From positions 1 through 7,507 of the forward strand of contig JAAUTT010000196.1 of the NCBI GenBank assembly GCA_012031335.1: 7,507 bases of DNA. The letters run 5' to 3'. This document shows positions 1 to 6,483 of the stretch, one piece after another. The notes below the pieces were generated by a model that saw only the letters and a list, made by a program, of their open reading frames with translations, did not search any database and was not told the origin of the DNA. Positions within the stretch are counted from its first letter, which is position 1. Each line of letters opens with the position of its first letter. A program made the translations under genes and the position numbers. Source of the stretch: Bacteroidales bacterium (GTDB lineage Bacteria; Bacteroidota; Bacteroidia; Bacteroidales; JAAUTT01).

Positions 1-3000
1 CCAATAATACACAGAGCTACGGACTTGTAAAATTTATTGTGACACCTTACACCCGAAAGGCCCATAACGATGAGGAGAAATGTTCGGGCGTTAACGATAC
101 GGTTTATGTATGGGTGGAACCCACAGTGCATGTTAATTTGTCAACGAAACAGGATACGATTTGCAACAAAGGGGCTATTGATGTAACCCTTACCAGTGAC
201 GATACTCCTACACGTGATATCCGGTTTAAATATGTTGTTGAAGCTCCTGTTGGGATAACTGTTGCTCCATCGAGCGACTCTAATCTGGCAGAAAATACCA
301 CGCTTACCAATGTGATCACCAATAATACACAGAGCTACGGACTTGTAAAATTTATTGTGACACCTTACACCCGAAAGGCCCATAACGATGAGGAGAAATG
401 TTCGGGCGTTAACGATACGGTTTATGTATGGGTGGAACCCACAGTACATGTTAATTTGTCAACGAAACAGGATACGATTTGCAACAAAGGGGCTATTGAT
501 GTTACCCTTACCAGTGACGATACTCCTACACGCGATATCCGTTTTAGATATGTGGTTGAATCTCCTGCCGGGATAACGGTTTCCCCATCGAGCGACTCTA
601 ATCTGGCTGAAAATACCACGCTTACCAATGTGATCACCAATAATACACAGAGCTACGGACTTGTAAAATTTATTGTGACACCTTACACCCGCAAGGCCCA
701 TAACGATGAAGAAAAATGTTCGGGAGTCAGTGATACCGTTTATATCTGGGTAGAACCCACAGTGCACGTGATATTGACGCCAAAACAGGATACAATCTGC
801 AACAATGAGACCATTGATATTTCTTTAACAACAAATGATACCCCTACCCGTGAAGCCCGATTCAGATATACGACTGAATTACCGGTCGGAGTAACGGTGC
901 TTCCTGCTTCTGGTTCGAATTTATCTCCGGGAGCAAAACTGAGCAATGTCATCACAAATAATAATACATCTGCTCAATTAGTTAAAATAATCGTAACCCC
1001 TTATACCCGAAAACCTCACAATGATGAGGAAAAATGTACGGGTGTTCAGGATACCGTCTATATCTGGGTGGAACCAACAGTTCACGTTACCTTATCAGTA
1101 AAAAGAGATACTGTATGTAATGGCGATGCTGTTGAAATTCAGCTAACCACTGCCGATTCACCTGTTCGTGAAGCCAGATTCAGGTATGTAGTGCTTACAC
1201 CTTCGGGTGTCACTGTCACACCTCCCTCTGGTAATAATTTAGCTCCGGGTTCAACGCTCAAGAATATCATAACAAATAATAATTCATCTGCCCAATTGGT
1301 GCGGTTTGTTATCACCCCTTACACCCGCCGGCCGGGGATGATCTTGAAAAATGCCCGGGTATTAACGATACAGCTTATGTATGGGTGGAACCTACGGTGT
1401 ATGTAACACTAACGCCTAAATATGACACTATTTGTGATAAAACTTCAATAAGTGTTACATTGGGATCACTCCAAAATCCTACCCGTGAAGCAAGATTCAG
1501 ATATACTGTTATTGCTCCCCTCGGAGTTACGGTGTTGCCATTGTCAGGAAATAATCTGAATCCCGGAACGGTGCTTAACAATAGCATAACAAATTCAAAT
1601 GTAAGTGCACAGTTAGTGAAGTTTGTTGTAACACCCTATACAAGACATGCATCCGGCGACCTGGAAAATGTGCTGGCATTAACGATACGGTTTATGTATG
1701 GGTAGAACCAACGGTATTGGTTACTTTATCAGTTAAAAAGGACACGATTTGTAACGGGCTTAATATCAATGTAAAGTTAACAACTCCCAATACTCCTACC
1801 CGTGAAGCGCGGTTCCGCTATGTATCCATTGTTCCTGCAGGCGTTATTGTTGCTCCGGTATCAGGATCCGATATTACACCTAATACAGTGCTGACAAATA
1901 CTTTGGTAAATAGTAATAATAGTCCGCAATTGGTTCGTTTTGTTGTTACTCCTTATACCAGACAAGCTTCGGGAAATCTTGAAAAATGTACCGGAATTAA
2001 CGATACCATTTATATTTGGCTGGAACCCTCTGTCAAACTTGCCGCCTTTATCTCCGATACCGTTTATTGTAATAACAGCAGCATCAGTATCAGTCTTTCA
2101 ACCCCGACTTCTGCCACCGGTGGTGTAGTTTACGATCTTACAAGTACACCTTCGGCTTCTGCTGTTTCGGGATATAGCCCCACCCTCCAGGGAAAACAGT
2201 AAACGGGTTTACCGATAACCTTTCCAATAGTGATGTGAACTACCATACCGTTAAATACAGGTTTAAAGGTAAAATCACACATACTGATCCCGGATTCACC
2301 TGCAACCAGGGAACCGATACAACCATCACCGTATACATGAACCCAACACCGCAGGTGAAAGCGTATCTGCCCAAAGTGTCAGCCAATACACGCGATTCCC
2401 TTTGTTTTAATGAGGGCACAACATTTACCATTTCCACGCCTAACACACGGGTTATCGGTACCATGATGTACGATCTTACGGTGAACAATCCGGGTGGTGT
2501 TACCGGAACCGAATCCAACGGTCGCAAGACCATTGCAAACCTTGGCCAGAACCTGGTTAACAATTCCGATATCCCGAAGATAGTCACGTACACCTTATCG
2601 CCTGTAATTGATCATGCCCGTCCCGCTCCGGGTGTAATAGACTGTAAGGATGGAAAGGATACGGTTATTCAGGTAACGGTATTCCCGGAGATTAAATATA
2701 AACTGGAACCTAAAGTGTACATTGGTGGTAATAATATTAGGTGTAACGGTGAGTCAAACGGAAGCATTAGAATAACAGACCTGAAAGGTGGATTAGCCAG
2801 TTATAAATTTAAATGGAATACAAACGAAACTCTGGATTCGATCTATAATAAGACTAAGGGAAAATATCATATTGCTGTTACCGATTACCTGGGATGTGTA
2901 AAAAGAGATTCTTTTCTTCTTACCGAACCTGATCCGCTTAATCATAGCCTAACCCGCACCAATGTCAAATGCTATGGCATGAATACCGGTGCTATTAACC

Positions 3001-5471
3001 TGACTGTAACAGGGGGAAATACTCCTATGTCTTATATATGGAACAAAATGGTTCTGCTGATATTTGGTATACCGAGGATATCAATAACCTGTATTCGGGT
3101 ATATATAATGTGAAGATTTTGGATATTAATGGTTGTAAGGACAGTGTCTTATATCTAACAATTAGTGCTCCAAACCCGCTTACATGGGAAAATCAACCCT
3201 CGAAATATGGTAATTATAATATTTCCTGTTTTGGTGCCAACGACGGATCTTTCAGGCCAAATGTTTCCAATGTACTGAATCCTGTATATGAATGGAATGG
3301 ACCCAATGGTTATACATCTGCCTCAAAAAATATAAGCAATCTGAAACCGGGTATTTATACGCTTACCGTTATAGATACTATAAACGGGTGTACTACAATA
3401 GGAAAGTCCGATACCATTATTGAGCCACCACAACTTTCAGTTATCATTGCTGATTCGTTATATGCCGGAGGATTTAATATTAAATGCGAAGGAGAGAACA
3501 ATGGGAAAGCTACAGCAATTGTTAGCGGCGGGCATAACTCTAATATCAAGTACATTTGGAAGAAGAAGGATAGTTCGGAAATATTAAATGGATCTTACAG
3601 GCAAATTGCCCTAGGTACTGGAACTTATTTTCTCGATGTTGAGGATCATTATATTTTTTTATGATGAAATTCTAAGAATCCAAAGAGACTCATTCTGCCT
3701 TGCCCGGGATACCATCACCCTCACCGAACCGCCTCCACTGAAAATATATCCGAAAATATCAGACTATAAGGGTTATGAAATTGACTGTATTAACAATAAT
3801 ACCGGCTCCATCACCATCGACTCCACCCGGAATGGTTTCGGCACATATTCCTATAATTGGTCAACATCGAATGGCAGTGGGCTTGTTCCTGCCAACAAAG
3901 ATCAGACAAACTTATCTGCTGGCACATATAACCTCACCGTGACCTATGGCGGCGTTTGTCCCCGGCCTTTCAGTTTTACCCTCGATGAACCATCAGCCAT
4001 ACGCCTCGATTCTGTTATTTCCGATTTTAAGGGGAACAATGTTTCGTGTTTCCAGTCCCAAAATGGTTATATCAATATTAACCCCAGCGGATCGGTAGGT
4101 ACTGCTGCATCCTTCGTGTATAACTGGAGTACCGTAAGCGGAACGGGTCTTGTTCCTGCCAGCCGCAATCAAAAGGATCTTGGTGCGGGCACTTATCATT
4201 TGCAGATCACAGATGAAAATCTCTGCAAATTCGATTGGGATTAATACTTACTGAACCTAAGGAACTCAAGGTAACCACACAAACCGAAAATATCCAATGT
4301 AACGGTGGAGGAAACGGTAAGATAACAGCCATGGTGGAGCCGGGTACCGGAACTCCCGAGTATACTTATTTGTGGTCGAACGGCGAAACTACAGCCACCA
4401 TTACCAATGTAAGTGTGGCCGATTACCATCTTACGGTTACCGACGGAAATGGCTGTGAGGCCAATGTTACCGCTCATGTACTGGCTCCCGATCCGCTTGA
4501 TATCAAGGTCATAAAAAGAACATAAGCTGCCATGGCAAGGTCGATGGTTCTATAAACCTTGGGATAAACGGCGGAAGAAGCCCCTATACCTACGAGTGGT
4601 CTACCGGAGCAACATCTTCTTCGCTCTCTGGTTTGCCAGCCAATACTTACAATGTGCGTGTAGTCGACTGGGGTGGTTGTGTGGGGAATACAAGCGTAAC
4701 CATCGTAGAACCTGATCCTTTGCTGGTAGATTTTACAAAAGAAGATTTGATATGTCACAGTTTACCTACCGGGAAAATTGACCTGATGCCTCAGGGTGGA
4801 ACATTGCCATACGAATATATCTGGTCCAACGGATCAAGAACGCAGTCGGCCACTAAACTAAAGGCCGGCGACTATCTGATTGTGGTGAGGGATTCAAGTC
4901 TTTGCAGTTATAATCTGCTTGTTACGCTGGATCAGCCAGAGAAAATCGTATTGTCAAAAGACATTCTGCTTCCATATTGTCCCGATTCCGAAGATGGATC
5001 AATATCCATAAACGCAACGGGTGGCACTGGGGGTATCCTGTACCGCTGGAATGATGGAAGTACCCTTTCGGAATTACAGCAGATAGCAGCGGGTAAATAT
5101 ATTGTTACTGTAACCGATGGTAATAACTGCCTATTAACGGATACCACCCTGCTCGAACCTGAAAATTCGGGTTGCGTGGATGTTCCGAATGTGTTTTCGC
5201 CCAATGACGATGGTGTAAACGATACCTGGGACATCCGGGCGGGTTCTCCCGATGCACTGGATAATAAAGTGATGGATTTATATCCCGAGGCGGTAATGGA
5301 AGTTTATAACCGCTGGGGTGTTTTAATTTTATAAATCCCAGCCGGGGGTATCCCGTCGATTGGGATGGTACTTTTAAGGATAAAAAAATGCCGGTAGATT
5401 CTTATCATTATATACTCGATTTGAGGAACGGAAGGAAACCGTTGACAGGAAACGTAACTATAATAAGATAA
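1..5471 (+). CDS. Giant T9SS type B surface adhesin (PKD-like + SprB repeats), 5'-partial, frameshifted
   Basis: This is the C-terminal part of a very large secreted repeat protein. Coding is open from the left edge (frame starting at position 3), so the start and signal peptide are outside the window. The pieces join through one-base corrections at 1334-1337, 1665-1668, 2193-2196, 3045-3048, 3654-3660, 4237-4239, 4513-4517 and 5327-5330, giving about 1,824 residues and a TAA at 5469-5471. Domain order is PKD-like repeats, SprB repeats, then a C-terminal sorting domain ending in TGNVTIIR. Nearly every repeat carries two cysteines, at equivalent positions within each repeat type, which suggests one disulfide per domain. 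By family knowledge such proteins are T9SS-exported adhesins, like Flavobacterium SprB used in gliding; motility in this organism is not shown. It lies 31 bp upstream of a PorP/SprF gene. Taken literally the sequence would be a pseudogene, but sequencing error explains it better. The family call is firm; the ligand is unknown. Confidence 0.9.
1334..1337 (+). other. Frameshift 1 in adhesin: G4 run, one G apparently missing
   Basis: Before the run the frame reads TPYTRRPG; after it the repeat continues one frame over as DDLEKCPGINDTAYVWVEPTV. Five Gs join the two without loss. The repeat lattice is one base short here (317 instead of 318), independent support for a single missing base. Confidence 0.88.
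1665..1668 (+). other. Frameshift 2 in adhesin: A4 run, one A apparently missing
   Basis: With five As the junction reads GDLEKCAGINDTVYVWVEPT, matching the sister repeats; as written it reads DLENVLALT and soon stops. The 318-bp lattice is again short by exactly one base. Confidence 0.9.
2193..2196 (+). other. Frameshift 3 in adhesin: A4 run, one A apparently missing
   Basis: As written the frame stops at 2200-2202. Adding one A gives QGKTVNGFTDNLSNSDVNYH running into the next open frame. The corrected unit is exactly 106 residues, equal to its six upstream neighbours. Confidence 0.85.
2355..2696 (+). other. Diverged PKD-like unit 8, at the junction with SprB repeats
   Basis: This 114-residue segment of the adhesin follows the 318-bp lattice but is longer (342 bp) and strongly diverged. 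It retains the family layout: an early cysteine (DSLCFNEGT), a central MYDLTV strand like the VYDLTS of unit 7, a later cysteine (VIDCKDGKDT), and a closing TVFPEIK that matches the WVEPTV/YMNPTP ends of other units. It reads without interruption. It marks the point where the array changes from PKD-like to SprB-type domains. The domain boundary is my estimate from aligning unit ends. Confidence 0.7.
3045..3048 (+). other. Frameshift 4 in adhesin: A4 run, one A apparently missing
   Basis: With five As SprB unit 2 reads SYIWNKNGSADIWYTEDINN continuously. As written the frame leaves the repeat pattern and stops at about 3111-3113. Confidence 0.87.
3654..3660 (+). other. Frameshift 5 in adhesin: T7 run, one T apparently extra
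   Basis: This is the only break needing a base removed. With six Ts the frame reads FLDVEDHYIFYDEIL and continues to RDSFCLARDTITLTEPP. As written it stops at 3662-3664. The join falls in an unusual insertion within SprB unit 4, so the exact repair is less certain than at the other sites. Confidence 0.72.
4237..4239 (+). other. Frameshift 6 in adhesin: G3 run, one G apparently missing
   Basis: As written the frame ends CKFDWD-stop at 4242-4244. With four Gs it reads LCKFDWGLILTEPKEL, giving the expected cysteine-to-TEP spacing of a SprB unit end. Confidence 0.87.
4513..4517 (+). other. Frameshift 7 in adhesin: A5 run, one A apparently missing
   Basis: As written the frame stops at 4523-4525. 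With six As it reads DIKVIKKNISCHGKVDGSIN, the normal start of a SprB unit, and stays open to frameshift 8. Confidence 0.88.
5173..5468 (+). other. T9SS type B C-terminal sorting domain (gliding-motility-associated CTD)
   Basis: After a cysteine, the protein reads VPNVFSPNDDGVNDTWDI, then MEVYNRWGVLIF, VDWDGTFKDKKMPVDSYHYIL, and ends KPLTGNVTIIR followed by TAA. This is the hallmark order of the type B / CHU_C-like CTD: PN-x-F-x-PNGDG-x-ND, then the YNRWG core, WDG, P-x-x-x-Y-x-Y and a final G-x-VTIIR. By family knowledge it directs the protein through the T9SS outer-membrane translocon. The usual NGDG is NDDG here. Translation as written stops at 5332-5334, just after YNRWGVLIL. Adding one T to the run at 5327-5330 restores the last 46 residues, including all the expected C-terminal motifs. 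Confidence 0.93.
5327..5330 (+). other. Frameshift 8 in adhesin: T4 run inside the sorting domain, one T apparently missing
   Basis: As written translation ends YNRWGVLIL-stop at 5332-5334. With five Ts it reads GVLIFINPSRGYPVDWDGTF and continues to the terminal TIIR and TAA at 5469-5471. The restored residues are the expected second half of the type B CTD. Confidence 0.9.
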
Positions 5472-5502
5472 TTGCCGTATTTTCCCGACTAATACTAATA
5501 GT

Positions 5503-5571
5503 TTGAAGGAGAGAGTTAAAAAACTGTTTATAATCTGTTACTTACTGCTCCTGTCGGGCTTTATATATGCC
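5503..5571 (+). other. Signal peptide of the PorP/SprF protein, with TTG start
   Basis: Residues 1-23 have a basic start, a leucine/isoleucine-rich core and an A at -1 before QQ. The start is uncertain in detail. There is no Shine-Dalgarno-like stretch before the TTG, while a purine-rich AAGGAGAGAG lies just inside the coding sequence (5506-5515), followed by GTT, which is not a recognised start. Bacteroidota often do without a Shine-Dalgarno sequence, so TTG remains the best choice. Confidence 0.75.
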
Positions 5572-6483
5572 CAACAGTTACCGCTGTACAGTCAGTATAT
5601 GATGAATGGTTTTTTGGTTAATCCTGCCATGGCCGGATCCGATGGATATACTACCGCCTCACTTACCACCAGAGATCACTGGTTGGGGTTTGAAAATTCC
5701 CCGAAAACATATGCCATCAGCCTTCAATCCAGAATATTATGGCAAAAGTCGCGCGTAACCCGCAAAACTCCCGGATACTCAGGTAGCCTGTCGAAGAAGA
5801 GTGGTAGGGTTGGACTCGGTGGATATATTTTCAATGATAAAAATGCACTGGTAAACCGCACTGGTTTTCAGTTTAGTTATGCTTATCATCTTTTTATCCG
5901 CAACACCCAGTTGTCGTTCGGACTAGCAGCCTCAGCCTTTCAGTTTAAAATTGACGAATCGAAGCTCGATCCAAGAGACCCTGAGCCCCTGCTTGCCGAA
6001 GGTTTTGATAATCTGATATATGTTCCCGATTTCACATTTGGGGTTTATTTATTAAACCGACGGAGTTTTCTTGGCTTGTCGGCGGCTCAGCTTTTTCAGA
6101 CCAGGATCAGGGTGGGCCAGGAAAATGTGGATTATCGCATGAAAAGACATTATTACCTGATGGGAGGGTACCGGTTCGATACCGGAAATGATACAGAGCT
6201 GGAACCATCGTTTTTGCTGAAGGGCACCGAACTGGGCTTTATTCAAACCGATGTTAACCTGAAATTGATTTATAAGGAATTTTACTGGGCTGGCATTTCC
6301 TACCGCACACAAACATCTGTGGGCCTTTTACTGGGTGGTAAAGCAGGCAAATTTTATTTCGGATATGCCTTCGATTATAACCTGTCCAACATCCGCAAAT
6401 ACACTTTCGGATCGCACGAAATTAACCTGGCCGTTAAATTTGGCGACAATTCAAGGCGATACAGGTGGTTAATCAGGTATTAA
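5503..6483 (+). CDS. PorP/SprF family type IX secretion system outer-membrane protein
   Basis: The gene encodes an intact 326-residue protein, a usual length for this family. It has a clear signal peptide: charged MKERVKK, a hydrophobic core at residues 8-22, and likely cleavage after A23 (IYA/QQ). The mature N-terminus carries the family hallmark QLPLYSQYMMNGFLVNPAMAG, then TTRDHWLGFENSPKTY. Alternating polar and aromatic strands and the end HEINLAVKF fit an outer-membrane beta-barrel. PorP is needed for T9SS secretion in Porphyromonas, and SprF for surface display of the adhesin SprB in Flavobacterium. A dedicated role for the upstream adhesin is inferred from the 31-bp spacing and shared strand. 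The start is TTG: the frame is open back to 5467 but has no ATG or GTG there, and the TTG gives a complete signal peptide. No internal frameshift is seen. Its last 15 bp overlap the convergent glycosyltransferase reading frame. Confidence 0.93.
   Translation: MKERVKKLFIICYLLLLSGFIYAQQLPLYSQYMMNGFLVNPAMAGSDGYTTASLTTRDHWLGFENSPKTYAISLQSRILWQKSRVTRKTPGYSGSLSKKSGRVGLGGYIFNDKNALVNRTGFQFSYAYHLFIRNTQLSFGLAASAFQFKIDESKLDPRDPEPLLAEGFDNLIYVPDFTFGVYLLNRRSFLGLSAAQLFQTRIRVGQENVDYRMKRHYYLMGGYRFDTGNDTELEPSFLLKGTELGFIQTDVNLKLIYKEFYWAGISYRTQTSVGLLLGGKAGKFYFGYAFDYNLSNIRKYTFGSHEINLAVKFGDNSRRYRWLIRY

Larger units (their letters stand above)
1..2354 (+). repeat. 318-bp tandem repeats encoding 106-residue PKD-like domains
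   Basis: Full units are 132-449, 450-767, 768-1085, 1086-1402, 1403-1719, 1720-2037 and 2038-2354; a partial unit fills 1-131. Units 4, 5 and 7 are 317 bp as written, each containing one of the homopolymer frameshifts, and return to 318 when one base is restored. Recurrent residues in units 1-6 are DTICN near the start, TPTREARFRY in the middle, ITNN and TPYTR later, and EKC-G-NDTVYVWVEPTV at the end. Unit 7 keeps the length and the cysteine pair but little else. The partial unit and unit 1 differ at one base in 131. Units 1 and 2 differ at about 25 of 318 by hand count and share an identical 83-base block (291-373 and 609-691). The resemblance to Bacteroidota PKD-like domains is by pattern only; immunoglobulin-like folding is inferred. 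Confidence 0.93.
2718..5172 (+). repeat. Ten SprB-type repeats (about 70-100 residues each)
   Basis: Approximate units are 2718-2939, 2940-3181, 3182-3436, 3437-3740, 3741-4001, 4002-4267, 4268-4498, 4499-4722, 4723-4947 and 4948-5172. Each follows the SprB pattern: a C-x-G-x-x-x-G start (RCNGESNG, QCNGGGNG), a Y-x-W strand (YTYLWSNG, YTYEWSTG), a G-x-Y-x-L/V-x-V-x-D segment, then a second cysteine and a closing T-E-P-x-x-L (LTEPDPL, LTEPKEL, VEPDPL). Each unit contains two cysteines. Unlike the upstream array, these copies are old and diverged at the DNA level. Units 5 and 6 are the closest pair, sharing G-x-GLVPA and AGTY segments. SprB repeats are known from the gliding adhesin SprB and many other Bacteroidota surface proteins; a stalk or adhesive role is inferred. 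Confidence 0.92.

Noticed and set aside
104..1587. Several similar minus-strand open frames opposite the 318-bp repeats (for example 104-322, 422-640, 740-955, 1375-1587, and 141-449, 459-767).
   Set aside because: They recur with the repeat period because they are antisense shadows of the repeat codons. They have no independent start context, and the plus strand carries clear family motifs.
1..2354. CRISPR array or mobile element as the source of the direct repeats.
   Set aside because: The repeats are contiguous 318-bp coding units with no spacers, no terminal inverted repeats and no transposase or Cas gene.
1334..5330. Programmed ribosomal frameshifting or slippery-site recoding in the adhesin.
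   Set aside because: Eight successive events at different homopolymers (A, G and T runs), in both directions, with no conserved slippery heptamer or downstream structure, would give almost no full-length product.
1..5471. Eight or more separate small genes, as the broken frames suggest.
   Set aside because: Repeat motifs run straight across each break once one base is adjusted, and most pieces have no plausible start codon at their left end.
5497..5505. ATAGTTTG upstream of the PorP/SprF start, resembling the Bacteroidota -7 promoter element TAnnTTTG.
   Set aside because: The spacing is one base short, it overlaps the chosen start codon, and no -33 TTTG is placed properly. Co-transcription with the adhesin is simpler.
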